Assembly (NCBI RefSeq): GCF_040932005.1
Contig: NZ_CP162414.1
Span: forward strand, 2,197,501-2,261,500
Direction: 5' to 3'
From: Aestuariibius sp. HNIBRBA575
GTDB lineage: Bacteria; Pseudomonadota; Alphaproteobacteria; Rhodobacterales; Rhodobacteraceae
DNA length: 64,000 nucleotides
The notes beneath the pieces were generated by a model. That model had not been told where the DNA came from. It saw only the letters and a program-made list of their open reading frames with translations, and ran no database searches. The translations under genes and the position numbers were made by a program. Below are positions 26,642-35,802 of this stretch, one piece after another; the first letter of the stretch is position 1; each line of letters begins with the position of its first letter.

Positions 26642-29206
26642 ATGGCACCCGAGCACACTATGTCGAAGTCGATTGAAACGTTGAAATCTGACCTATTGGA
26701 TCGAAGCCCAGCCCCTGTGGTGGTTGGTGACGTGTCCATTAAAACGGGCGATATTTGTGTTGTTTACTGCAATTTTGCATTCCTCGATGTCATTGGTACA
26801 ACAGCGGAAAATGCAACAGGGCTGTCATTTGAAACGTTTTTAGATGCTGATAGTTTCGCTCAGCTTCGCCAGATCAGTCATGCGCCGAACCAATGTGAAC
26901 AGGATCGGGTTCTCAACAATCTCGTGATCTTGGGGGGGGATGGCACCGCACAAATGCGTGGCGCAGCAATGAACGTCACCGGACATGTGTCAACCGCCGG
27001 GCATTTGGTGACGCTGACTTGGGATTTACAGACCGAAACATCAAGTTCCGCGGCTAAACCCGATAATTGCCACCACACGGCCCCCCCGATCACTGCGCCG
27101 TCCCGCTTTGAGGCTGCGATGGACGCATTTCCAGACCCGTTCGTGATCTATGATGTGAATCTAAATCTGGTCAGCTGGAATGCCGCCTATGCGTTGTCGA
27201 TGACAGATTGTCCCACGGATTTGCAAAAAGGCATGCCCATTCGCGACGTGCTGGCGATTGGGGTCGCAAACGGGCGCATCCCCGAAGCGGTGGGCCGTGA
27301 ACAAGAGTGGATCGAAGAAACCGCGTCGCCCGATGCAATGAGCAACAAAACTCTGGATATTGAGCTTTGGGATGACATTCATCACCGCCTGTTTCGGTAT
27401 CGCACCGAAAATGGGGATTATGTGGTGATCCGGTTGAATTCAACCGAATTGGTTCGACAGAAACGCACCGCAGAAGAGGCCAAGCTTAGGCTCATTTCCG
27501 CCCTCAACGCCTATCCATCCCCCTTTGTGATTTATGATTCCGCCGATTGTCTGGTGGCATGGAATGATGCCTATCGTGCGTCCATGTCTGGTGAAAACGA
27601 CCCCATCATGGTTGGGATGCACCGGACCGAAGTGGCGCGGATCGCAATACGGGCCGGTAAATTTGCCGACGCCATCGGGCGCGAAGAAGAATGGATGTCT
27701 GACGAACATCAGCAAAAAACCGTAGAAACACCCATTCAGGACATTGAATTGACGGGTGATATTCATCACAGGTTGCTTCGGTCACGGGCGGAAAATGGTG
27801 ACTTGGTGATTGTTCGGCTCGATACAACGGAACTGGTGCGCCAACGCCGGTCGGTTGAACAACATGCCGCGCAACTTGAACGCGCGAATTTGGAAATCTC
27901 ACACCAAGCGGAACACGACGATTTAACCGGGCTGGGCAATCGCAGATTGTTTAAACGCAAATTGCAAGAATTCGCCGCCAAACGTCAGGTTTCAGGCGGT
28001 GAAATCGCCGTTTTGCACATCGATCTGGACCGTTTCAAACTGATCAATGACACGATGGGTCATGCAGCTGGCGATCAGGTTCTACTGGATGTCGCATCCC
28101 GTATCAGAAGCCGTGCAACCTCAGAAGAAGTGGTCACTCGCATCGGGGGGGACGAATTTGTCGTTCTGATCCTGGTGGGCGATGATCAGGACAGACCCAA
28201 AGATTTATCCAAACAATTGCTGGCTGATTTCACACGGCCCGCTCATTTTGAAGGCAAGGAATGCCGTTTTGGGGCCTCTATCGGGTTGGCAACCACCCCG
28301 GTCACCGGCATCGACGATTTGCTCGCGAATTCCGACCTTGCTTTGTACCGGGCCAAAAACATGGGTCGCGGGCGTTTGGGGATATTTGACCAATCCGATT
28401 TTGAAATGGCGCGTAACCAAAAAACACTGGCAGACGAGGTGTTGCGCGGCATCGAAAACCAAGAGTTTATTCCATATTTTCAGCCCCAGATTGATGCAAA
28501 AACGGGCGTGGTGATCGGGCTTGAGGCGCTGGCGCGGTGGCAACATCCAGAACGCGGAACCTTGGCCCCAGATGCGTTTTTACAGGTTGCGATGGATCTC
28601 GATGTGATTGCGGATATCGACAAGATGATCTTTGAACGCGCTGTTGTCGATTGTACGGCCCGTTTTGCGCATATCGGGGCTTATCCGACGCTTTCCTTTA
28701 ATGTCAGCGCATCGCGGGTGCATGATCACGACCCAACCGAACTTCGCCTGATGCAACAAATGTATCCCGGAAATATAGGTTTTGAACTTTTGGAAACGAT
28801 CTTCTTAGAAGAAGAAGACGAGGCGTTTTTGTTTAAGGTCGATCAATATCGCGAAATGGGGTTTACGATTGAGGTCGACGATTTCGGAAGCGGCCGAGCG
28901 TCTGTTGTCGCGCTTCAACGTATCAATCCGGATCGGCTTAAAATTGATCGTCGACTTGTTGCCCCCATCACTCAAACACAAAGCGGGCTACGGTTGTTAA
29001 AATCGATTGTGGACATTGGTCATGCCCTAAACATTGGCGTCACTGCAGAAGGCGTCGAAACACAAAAACAAGCGGATCTACTGACCAAAGTCGGGTGTGA
29101 TCGCCTGCAAGGGTTCCACATTGCCCGACCAATGCCAGTAGAACAGGTCACGCAGTTCCTGATCGATCAGCCGCGTCGCGGTCGTGTCGGTGGTAAACCC
29201 GCGTAA
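26642..29206 (+). CDS. PAS-GGDEF-EAL cyclic di-GMP enzyme, cytoplasmic
   Basis: Protein of 854 residues without membrane helices. An N-terminal PAS-like segment is followed by two similar PAS-type modules (FPDPFVIYDVNLNLVSWN... and YPSPFVIYDSADCLVAWN...), each ending in a DIxHRLxRxRxENGD stretch, showing an internal duplication. GGDEF is intact (RIGGDEFVVLI), and the EAL domain keeps GLEALARW, the ELLET segment, DDFGSG, LKIDRR and EGVET. ATG 26642 has GGAGAA upstream; the frame is open from a GTG at 26603 and an ATG at 26660 is also possible. First gene before the chemosensory cluster, 244 bases upstream of the receptor. Confidence 0.9.
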   Translation: MAPEHTMSKSIETLKSDLLDRSPAPVVVGDVSIKTGDICVVYCNFAFLDVIGTTAENATGLSFETFLDADSFAQLRQISHAPNQCEQDRVLNNLVILGGDGTAQMRGAAMNVTGHVSTAGHLVTLTWDLQTETSSSAAKPDNCHHTAPPITAPSRFEAAMDAFPDPFVIYDVNLNLVSWNAAYALSMTDCPTDLQKGMPIRDVLAIGVANGRIPEAVGREQEWIEETASPDAMSNKTLDIELWDDIHHRLFRYRTENGDYVVIRLNSTELVRQKRTAEEAKLRLISALNAYPSPFVIYDSADCLVAWNDAYRASMSGENDPIMVGMHRTEVARIAIRAGKFADAIGREEEWMSDEHQQKTVETPIQDIELTGDIHHRLLRSRAENGDLVIVRLDTTELVRQRRSVEQHAAQLERANLEISHQAEHDDLTGLGNRRLFKRKLQEFAAKRQVSGGEIAVLHIDLDRFKLINDTMGHAAGDQVLLDVASRIRSRATSEEVVTRIGGDEFVVLILVGDDQDRPKDLSKQLLADFTRPAHFEGKECRFGASIGLATTPVTGIDDLLANSDLALYRAKNMGRGRLGIFDQSDFEMARNQKTLADEVLRGIENQEFIPYFQPQIDAKTGVVIGLEALARWQHPERGTLAPDAFLQVAMDLDVIADIDKMIFERAVVDCTARFAHIGAYPTLSFNVSASRVHDHDPTELRLMQQMYPGNIGFELLETIFLEEEDEAFLFKVDQYREMGFTIEVDDFGSGRASVVALQRINPDRLKIDRRLVAPITQTQSGLRLLKSIVDIGHALNIGVTAEGVETQKQADLLTKVGCDRLQGFHIARPMPVEQVTQFLIDQPRRGRVGGKPA

Positions 29207-29450
29207 TACCTGCAAAAACCATTGTTTTCTCTTCGCTCAAATCGCGATTATTGACCGTGATCGTTGGTGTTTTGGCGCCAACATTCCGACGCCATTTCAC
29301 TGTTCTTTCTCATGACCTAAATTGCGATTGCGATCATGTTTTCCTTAAATTTTATGCACAAGAGTTCATTCCTCCAAGCCATGGAAATCTAGTGTTAAGA
29401 CTCAGGCTGCATGCTGCACATGGGGTAAATATCTATGTGAGGCAAATATT

Positions 29451-31349
29451 ATGGGTGCAATGGAAACAGCAGCACAGGCGTCAGACGATCGTGAAGATTT
29501 GGATCAAAATGGCATCATAGCGGCGATCAACCGTGTACAAGCTGTCATCGAATTTGAACTGGACGGCACAATTATCACCGCCAACGAAAACTTTCTGTCG
29601 ACGGTTGGCTATAAACTGGACGAAATCGTTGGAAATCATCACCGGATGTTTTGCGATCCGCAATTTGCGAAATCTGACGATTACCAAGATTTCTGGATGA
29701 AACTTGCTATGGGTGAGTTCAGCGCAGGTGATTTCAAACGCTTTGCAAAAGACGGGTCAGAGGTTTGGATCCACGCGAGCTACAACCCGGTTTTTGATGC
29801 GGATGGCAAACCTTATAAGGTTATTAAATTCGCTTCAAACATCACTGATGAGAAACTGCGCACCGCCGAACAAGACGGCAAAATGGCTGCGATCAACCGC
29901 GCACAGGCGGTGATTGAGTTTGAACTGGATGGGACCATCATCACCGCCAATGAAAACTTTACCGCCACGGTTGGCTATTCTTTGAGTGAAATTCAGGGTC
30001 AGCATCATCGCATTTTCTGCGATTCAGCTTATACTGGATCCCCCGAATATACCGCCTTCTGGGCGGATCTGGCCAAGGGTGAGTTTTGCGCAGGAGAGTT
30101 CAAGCGTCTGGCCAAAGATGGGTCAGAGGTGTGGATCAACGCCAATTACAACCCAATTTTTGATGCGGATGGCAAACCTTATAAGGTCGTGAAATTCGCC
30201 ACAAATATCACAGATGAGAAACTGCGCACCGCCGAACAAGACGGCAAAATGGCTGCAATCAACCGCGCGCAGGCGATGATTGAGTTTGAGCTAGACGGGA
30301 CCATCATCACCGCCAACGAAAACTTTACGGCGACGGTGGGCTATAACCTTGATGAAATCCAAGGCCAGCATCACCGCATTTTCTGTGATCCAACCTATTC
30401 CATGTCACCCGAATACAGAAAATTCTGGGCGGATTTGGCCAAAGGCGAGTTTTGCGCCGGTGAGTTCAAACGCTTTGGCAAAGGAGGGTCAGAGGTCTGG
30501 ATCAATGCCAGCTATAACCCAATCTTTGATGCAGAGGGTAAGCCCTACAAAGTTGTTAAATTTGCCTCAAACATCACTGCTGAGAAAAACGTCGCCAAAG
30601 AAGTGACGCGCATCGCCGAAGGCTTTGTTGCGCAATCTAAGTCGATTTCACAGCAATCCCATACGGTGGCCAGCGGTGCGCAGACACTTGGCTGCACCAC
30701 TGAAGAAATCAGCGCTTCTGTCGAAGAACTAAGCGCGTCGATCGATTCAATCGCGCAAAACAGCAACCATTCTGACGAAATCGCGCAGAAAACCAAAGAA
30801 GAAGCCGATCAAGGCGCCAAGGCGATTGACCGGTCCATCGAGGCAATGGATTTGATCAATGCTTCGTCCGAAGAAATCAGTGAAATCGTCAAAACCATCA
30901 GCGAAATCGCCAGCCAAACCAACCTGTTGGCGTTTAACGCCGCAATCGAAGCCGCGCGTGCCGGTGAACATGGGCTTGGCTTTTCGGTTGTTGCAGATGA
31001 AGTGCGCAAACTGGCCGAACGATCGTCGCAATCTACGAAGGAAATCAGCAAACTTATCAATGACACGGTCAAACGCGTCACCCAAGGCAGCGAAATTTCC
31101 CGAGAGGCTGGCGCCGCGTTCAAAAAAATCTTGTCAGGCATCTCTGATACCACGGATTCCATCGCCCAAATCTCGGTTGCGGCCAATGAACAACAAACCG
31201 CTGCCCGCGACGTGTCCGAGGCCATCCAAAGCATCGTGGATGCATCCGAACAGGCTGTCATTGCATCAGATGCCATCGCGGCGGCAACGGATGACCTAAA
31301 CTCTGGTGCCCAAGAACTGACATCAGAAGTCGCCAAACTGGGCTGCTAA
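29451..31349 (+). CDS. Soluble methyl-accepting chemotaxis protein with three PAS domains
   Basis: Chemoreceptor of 632 residues without transmembrane helices, so it senses inside the cell. Three tandem, nearly identical PAS domains of 122 residues (starts near residues 22, 144 and 266; each with [16 protein letters not shown] and MFCD or IFCD) are followed by a signalling domain whose hairpin tip reads [24 protein letters not shown]. The conserved Cys in each PAS and similarity to Aer-type receptors suggest redox or cofactor sensing, unproven. GAGG lies 9 bases before ATG 29451. Immediately followed by cheR, cheD and a CheW protein. Confidence 0.93.
   Translation: MGAMETAAQASDDREDLDQNGIIAAINRVQAVIEFELDGTIITANENFLSTVGYKLDEIVGNHHRMFCDPQFAKSDDYQDFWMKLAMGEFSAGDFKRFAKDGSEVWIHASYNPVFDADGKPYKVIKFASNITDEKLRTAEQDGKMAAINRAQAVIEFELDGTIITANENFTATVGYSLSEIQGQHHRIFCDSAYTGSPEYTAFWADLAKGEFCAGEFKRLAKDGSEVWINANYNPIFDADGKPYKVVKFATNITDEKLRTAEQDGKMAAINRAQAMIEFELDGTIITANENFTATVGYNLDEIQGQHHRIFCDPTYSMSPEYRKFWADLAKGEFCAGEFKRFGKGGSEVWINASYNPIFDAEGKPYKVVKFASNITAEKNVAKEVTRIAEGFVAQSKSISQQSHTVASGAQTLGCTTEEISASVEELSASIDSIAQNSNHSDEIAQKTKEEADQGAKAIDRSIEAMDLINASSEEISEIVKTISEIASQTNLLAFNAAIEAARAGEHGLGFSVVADEVRKLAERSSQSTKEISKLINDTVKRVTQGSEISREAGAAFKKILSGISDTTDSIAQISVAANEQQTAARDVSEAIQSIVDASEQAVIASDAIAAATDDLNSGAQELTSEVAKLGC
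29516..30610 (+). repeat. Three tandem 366-base PAS-coding repeats
   Basis: Direct repeats of exactly 366 bases inside the chemoreceptor gene. For example, a block starting GATGAGAAACTGCGCACC is identical at 29847 and 30213, and GATCAACCG recurs at 29525 and 29891. Copies two and three are the closest to each other, indicating recent duplication or ongoing gene conversion. Confidence 0.85.
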
Positions 31350-31385
31350 TTCGGATGAAATGTCTAATCAAGAAAAGGCTGCAAT

Positions 31386-32231
31386 ATGGATATTGCTAAA
31401 GTAGACGTCACCATGAGTGACGGTGATTTTTCAAAATTGCGGGCCATTGTGCATAAAAACACTGGGATCACGATCGGTGAAACCCGCAAATCAATGTTGG
31501 TCAGCCGACTGAGAAGCCGATTACGCGAGGTCGCTGCACCTGATTTTGCGGCGTACATTTCGCATCTGTCAAAAGACCCGGAAGAGATGCAAGAGCTGAC
31601 CAACCGGGTCACAACAAACGAAACCTATTTTTATCGCACACCGCGGGTCTGGGACTATTTTCAGGATGAATTTCTGCCTCAGTTTTTGACCAAAGGGCAA
31701 AATCGATCGCTACGGGTGTGGTCAGGGGCCGCATCCACCGGAGAAGAGGCGCACACTATTGGCACCCTGTTGGAAGACGTGCGATTGAAAAATCAGAACT
31801 TCGATTATTCGATACTAGGTACGGATGTTTCGTCTCGGGTTTTGGATGTCGCAACAAAAGGTGTCTACAAAGGCCGGTCCATCGCGCGGTTTCGGCAAGC
31901 AAAACCCGAAGTTTTTAAAGCGCATATGACCGGAAATGACACGGATGGGTTTAGCGCCAATCCCCAAATTCGGTCTCGGATCAAATTCAAATTACACAAT
32001 CTGTTTGACCGCCTGTCAAAGGCAGGACCATTTGACGCCGTTTTCCTGCGAAATGTGCTGATTTACTTTACGGATGACGATCAGGTGAAGATCCTAGATC
32101 AAGTGCATGACCAAATGCGGCCGGATGGGGTCTTGTTCATTGGTGAAAGCGAAACGCTGACCAAGTTGAACACACCGTTCGAACAGATTGCTCCTATTAT
32201 TTATCGCCCCAAAGCAAAGGCCAAGAGTTGA
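31386..32231 (+). CDS. cheR: Chemotaxis protein methyltransferase CheR
   Basis: Transfers methyl groups from S-adenosylmethionine to receptor glutamates. The 281-residue protein has the N-terminal helical domain (LRAIVHKNTGITIGETRKSML), the TTNETYFYR motif and the SAM-binding part with VWSGAASTGEEAH, LGTDVSSRVL and FLRNVLIYF. The usual AGCSTG form of motif I is here SGAASTGEE, still in keeping with the family. It lies 36 bases after the receptor and ends in TGATG overlapping cheD. Confidence 0.94.
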   Translation: MDIAKVDVTMSDGDFSKLRAIVHKNTGITIGETRKSMLVSRLRSRLREVAAPDFAAYISHLSKDPEEMQELTNRVTTNETYFYRTPRVWDYFQDEFLPQFLTKGQNRSLRVWSGAASTGEEAHTIGTLLEDVRLKNQNFDYSILGTDVSSRVLDVATKGVYKGRSIARFRQAKPEVFKAHMTGNDTDGFSANPQIRSRIKFKLHNLFDRLSKAGPFDAVFLRNVLIYFTDDDQVKILDQVHDQMRPDGVLFIGESETLTKLNTPFEQIAPIIYRPKAKAKS

Positions 32232-32722
32232 TGCAAGTCGGCGCATGCGAAAAATTACATGTCACGATTGGTCAGGTTAAAACCGGGCAAGCCGGGCAAA
32301 GTTTGCATGCCATTCTAGGATCATGCATCGGGTTGGGCATTTTGGATCCAAAGAATGGCGTGTACGGTCTGGCCCATTGCCTGCTGTCAAAATCTGACAC
32401 CCCGATCGAAAAACTTGGGGGACGACATGTCGATCAGGCGATTTATTCATTAATGCAGCTCATGGACCTAAAACCCAGTGAGATGCGCAAACTTCAAGGT
32501 ATCGTCGTTGGCGGGGCAAATATGACCTTGCCTGAGGATGCCGACCCAAGCCGAATGGTTGGCCAAATCAATTCCAAATTTGCCTACAAATCCCTACGTG
32601 AGGCCGGAATGCGCCGCATTCACGAAGATGTCGGCGGTATGTTGGGCCGGCAGATAACCATTGATTGCACCAGCGGTGAATTCACCGTCTCCGCCATTCC
32701 AAGATTGGAGACACAACGATGA
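32231..32722 (+). CDS. cheD: Chemoreceptor glutamine deamidase CheD
   Basis: Deamidates receptor glutamines to glutamates. The catalytic Cys lies in ILGSCIG and the His in GLAHCLL, as in CheD of Bacillus and Thermotoga; the IVVGGANM strand is also conserved. ATG 32231 shares its A with the cheR stop (TGATG). 163 residues, normal length. Overlaps the CheW gene by four bases (ATGA). Confidence 0.93.
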   Translation: MQVGACEKLHVTIGQVKTGQAGQSLHAILGSCIGLGILDPKNGVYGLAHCLLSKSDTPIEKLGGRHVDQAIYSLMQLMDLKPSEMRKLQGIVVGGANMTLPEDADPSRMVGQINSKFAYKSLREAGMRRIHEDVGGMLGRQITIDCTSGEFTVSAIPRLETQR

Positions 32723-34308
32723 TGTTGGATCATACAGATGGCACACAGCCAGAGGATCAATCTGATACTGGCTATGTAAAAACCGTTTCGCAGCGGATAC
32801 AAACCGCTCAAAAACGGGGGGCTAGCGGAGAAATCTATGGGTCGTTTTTGATCGGAGATAGCGAATTTGCGATCCCCGTATCCGCAGTGCAAGAGGTCGT
32901 GAACGAACCCACCGACATTTCCCCAATGCCACTTGCCCCGCCTTATATGCTGGGTTTGTTTAACCTGCGTGGTCAGATCATACCCATTGTTGATCTACGA
33001 ATTTTGTTAGGGTTTTCGGACCAGAGGCAGGTCGCGTTACGCAGGGTTGCCATTATTGAATATGGGGAACATTGCATCGGCCTGCTTTTTGATCTGACCG
33101 GTGAAGTGCTCAATGGGAATCAAGCCACGCGAGTAAATTTTCAAGCCAAAGAAGACGGCCCGCGAGATGTGGTTATCAATGGGGTGTTGAAATTTGAACA
33201 AGGCAATCGACTGGTACAACTGCTTGACCCCTACGAATTGCTGAACCTCGACCAAGTGCCACGTGCCACCAAATCCTCGGATCAAGTTGAGGTCAAATCG
33301 GCCAAAGGGAAACGTCGCAATTGCATCTCGTTTCAAACCGGGCACACAACCTGTGCCATTGATTTGCGCTACGTCAAAGAAATCCTGAAAATGCCCAAGG
33401 TGGATCAGTCATTGTTTGCCCGCGGCAATGTCATCGGAACCACAAATTTGCGTGGAGTCATCCTACCTGTGGTTGATTTCCGAGCATTTTTGGGGGATGG
33501 CGCGGTCTTTCATCTTGGAAAAACCATTCCCAGTGAACGCAAAATGGTGGTTTTGGAAACCGCAGAAGGCATGGTCGGCCTGATGGTGTTTTCGATTGAT
33601 AGTATCCTGCCCTATTACCGCGATGACGTGCTGCCATTCGCCAAACTGGCCCTGCCACGCGGGGATTATGTCAATGGTTGTCTCATCAGCGAACAAGACA
33701 AAATTGTCATGATGCTGGACCAGAAAAAGCTGCGTACGGATCCTGAATTGGTCGAAATTGCAAAGGCCTGCCAGGAAATTTATCCATCCGATGGACAAAA
33801 TTGCGATGGGGAAACAACTCAGGTTAGTACGACGCGACGCACATATATCCTGTTCACCTTTGAAAAAATGTTTGCGCTCGACACGGCCTGCGTCAGCGAA
33901 GTGATCAACCGTCCTGACCATTTGCTGGAACCGCCTTATTCACTCGATTTTGTCGAAGGAATTATCAACTTACGAGGCGAGTTGATTACCCTTTTCAATC
34001 CCCGTTTGCTCTATGGGATGCCCCCTAAACGTATAGACGGGCAAAAGGTTCTAATTTTTAGAAACGAAGGTAACAAGTACGGCATTCTTGTGGATTCCGT
34101 CGACGAAATCATCATGACGAACGTTGATAACATTGCAGAACTGCAACCGTTGGATCACCAAGGAAACGGAAAACGGATCGTTGATGATGTCGAAGGGTGT
34201 CTGCACCGAAAATCCACAACAAAGGCTGACGTTTCAGTGCTGGTCCTGGATTCCGCCGCGGTTGTCAAACGATGCATGATTGCGATGGATCAGGCGCAAC
34301 TTCGCTAA
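32719..34308 (+). CDS. Triple CheW-domain scaffold protein
   Basis: Adaptor of 529 residues made of three CheW domains in a row (roughly residues 20-165, 190-340 and 370-515). Each carries the family core, such as LGLFNLRGQIIPIVDLR, GTTNLRGVILPVVDF and GIINLRGELITLFNPR. Ordinary CheW has one domain; multi-CheW proteins link several receptors or kinases in arrays. It closes the operon with the triple-PAS receptor, cheR and cheD. No cheA, cheB or cheY is in the window, so the kinase must be encoded elsewhere. Confidence 0.9.
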   Translation: MMLDHTDGTQPEDQSDTGYVKTVSQRIQTAQKRGASGEIYGSFLIGDSEFAIPVSAVQEVVNEPTDISPMPLAPPYMLGLFNLRGQIIPIVDLRILLGFSDQRQVALRRVAIIEYGEHCIGLLFDLTGEVLNGNQATRVNFQAKEDGPRDVVINGVLKFEQGNRLVQLLDPYELLNLDQVPRATKSSDQVEVKSAKGKRRNCISFQTGHTTCAIDLRYVKEILKMPKVDQSLFARGNVIGTTNLRGVILPVVDFRAFLGDGAVFHLGKTIPSERKMVVLETAEGMVGLMVFSIDSILPYYRDDVLPFAKLALPRGDYVNGCLISEQDKIVMMLDQKKLRTDPELVEIAKACQEIYPSDGQNCDGETTQVSTTRRTYILFTFEKMFALDTACVSEVINRPDHLLEPPYSLDFVEGIINLRGELITLFNPRLLYGMPPKRIDGQKVLIFRNEGNKYGILVDSVDEIIMTNVDNIAELQPLDHQGNGKRIVDDVEGCLHRKSTTKADVSVLVLDSAAVVKRCMIAMDQAQLR

Positions 34309-34410
34309 TCGAAACGCTCTTCGGGTTTGTTCACCCGTGGCTATTTCTGATGCGCATGCCTGATTGTCATCGCGCATCGGGCTGAGGAAGCAAGACAGGT
34401 TTTGGAGGTA

Positions 34411-34497
34411 TGGTGCGGGCGGTGGGACTCGAACCCACACGGGGCTAGGCCCCAACAGATTTTAAGTCTGGTATGTCTACCATTCCATCACGCCCGC
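34411..34497 (-). tRNA. tRNA-Leu (anticodon UAA)
   Basis: Complete 87-base class II tRNA with encoded CCA. Acceptor GCGGGCG pairs with CGCCCGC, discriminator A as expected for leucine, anticodon loop CTTAAAA with TAA in the centre, long variable arm and T loop GGTTCGAGTC. Confidence 0.97.
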
Positions 34498-34576
34498 AAC
34501 CGATCTTCATACTCAAACGCATTCGCAATTCAGTATGTTGGCGCGACAATAGGCATTCCGTGACGGAGGTAAACCC

Positions 34577-35128
34577 TCAGATGTCCTCTCCGGGGGGCTG
34601 AATGATCAAACTTCGCTCATTCAGCCATGGGTTAAGCGCAACCGCCGCCTTTAAATCCGTTTGTGCGGCTTCGTTTTGGCCCAATTCGATCAAAGTGAGT
34701 GCGCGCCCGGTTAACGCGCCTAAATGTCGAGGGTTTAATTCCAAAGCCCGGTCCAAATCCAGCAGGGCGATGTCGAATCGTTGTTGTAAAAAGTTGCTGA
34801 ATGCCCGCTGATTATAGGCTTCGGCAAAATCCGGACAATAATCCACCAATCGATCAAACGCCGTTTGCGCGCCCAGATGGTCCCCCAACCGCATCCGTTC
34901 CATGCCATGATCCAGCAGTTCCTGCGCGACCTCATCCGGGGCCTGCAACCAGATCGCCCACAAATCATTGCTGATGCGACGCGCCGCTATCGGATCAGGG
35001 GCCGTGCGTAAAACCTCATGCAACAGCTCAAGCCGCGTCGAGTGATTCGGCCCATTTGGACAAGTCTGAGCATAGGCAGCGCCTGCCGCCATGCCGATCA
35101 GCAGAGGTAAAATGATGGAAAAACGCAT
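34577..35128 (-). CDS. Tetratricopeptide repeat protein, secreted
   Basis: Periplasmic protein of 183 residues. Signal peptide MRFSIILPLLIGMAAGAAYA, then a Cys and a helical body with three TPR-like units in the second half (AQTAFDRLVDYCPDFAEAYN, ALLDLDRALELNPRHLGALT, AQTDLKAAVALNPWL), each showing the A..D...L.P pattern. Likely a scaffold for protein interaction; no specific partner can be named. Stands alone between tRNA-Leu and putR. Confidence 0.82.
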   Translation of the reverse strand: MRFSIILPLLIGMAAGAAYAQTCPNGPNHSTRLELLHEVLRTAPDPIAARRISNDLWAIWLQAPDEVAQELLDHGMERMRLGDHLGAQTAFDRLVDYCPDFAEAYNQRAFSNFLQQRFDIALLDLDRALELNPRHLGALTGRALTLIELGQNEAAQTDLKAAVALNPWLNERSLIIQPPGEDI

Positions 35129-35205
35129 AATGGCATCATCGGCCTAAATCGCCTCAGGTCAAATCAAGGCTCTGTCATTACAAAGGTCAAAACCCTCACA
35201 TGCAA

Positions 35206-35697
35206 TCAATCGCCGCCAGCTTGTGCCTCTGGGCTTGCTTGCTCTTCTTTGATGGCTTGCATGGCCACATAGGTGGATGTGCTGGCGACATGCGGCAGGG
35301 TCGAAATCTTTTCCGCCAATAACAAACGATAGCCAGTCATTGAGGATGTGCGCACCTTGAGCAAGTAGTCGAAATTGCTGGCAATCATATGACATTGCTC
35401 GATTTCTGGGATTTGTGTGATCGCTTGATTGAACTCACCCAGCGCCTTTTCACGGGTGTCGCTCAGCTTCACTTCGACAAAGGCCACATGATCCCGCCCC
35501 AACCGTATCGGATCAAACAGTGCGCGATAACCGCGGATCACTCCGGTTTCTTCAAGACGACGCAAACGCGCCTGCGTCGGGGATTTAGACAACCCAATAC
35601 GACGGGCCAATTCGGTGACACTGATGCGGCCTTCGACCGCCAGAATATCCAGAATCTTTCGATCAAATCGATCCAGCTCAGAAGTTCGTTCGGTCAC
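35206..35697 (-). CDS. putR: Lrp/AsnC family regulator of proline use (PutR-like)
   Basis: Feast/famine regulator of 163 residues. The helix-turn-helix (RISVTELARRIGLSKSPTQARLRRLEETG) is followed by an RAM ligand domain (HVAFVEVKL, NFDYLLKVRT). The GTG at 35697 gives a normal Lrp N-terminus (TERTSELDRFDRKIL); the frame is open from a GTG at 35736. It is divergent from putA with about 100 bases between starts. In Rhodobacter capsulatus an Lrp-like PutR in the same position activates putA in response to proline, and the same role is inferred here. Confidence 0.88.
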   Translation of the reverse strand: MTERTSELDRFDRKILDILAVEGRISVTELARRIGLSKSPTQARLRRLEETGVIRGYRALFDPIRLGRDHVAFVEVKLSDTREKALGEFNQAITQIPEIEQCHMIASNFDYLLKVRTSSMTGYRLLLAEKISTLPHVASTSTYVAMQAIKEEQASPEAQAGGD

Positions 35698-35770
35698 ATT
35701 TTTCCCAATCTTATATGCGGTTTTCCTACGATACACCTAAAGTGAAGTCAAAACGACCCGTTTTTTTCAG

Positions 35771-35795
35771 CTATCCTAGCCATAACGGATAGGAG
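35771..35795 (+). promoter_or_regulatory. Inverted repeat overlapping the putA ribosome site
   Basis: Arms CTATCC (35771-35776) and GGATAG (35787-35792) are ten bases apart; the right arm runs into the Shine-Dalgarno GGATAGGAG, seven bases before the putA ATG. It could hide the ribosome site in a hairpin or serve as a PutR half-site pair. Seen in sequence; function is a guess. Confidence 0.35.
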
Positions 35796-35802
35796 CTTAG
35801 AC

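Noticed and set aside
34322..34337. Possible terminator after the triple-CheW gene
   Set aside because: The stem is only five pairs and lacks a T-run.
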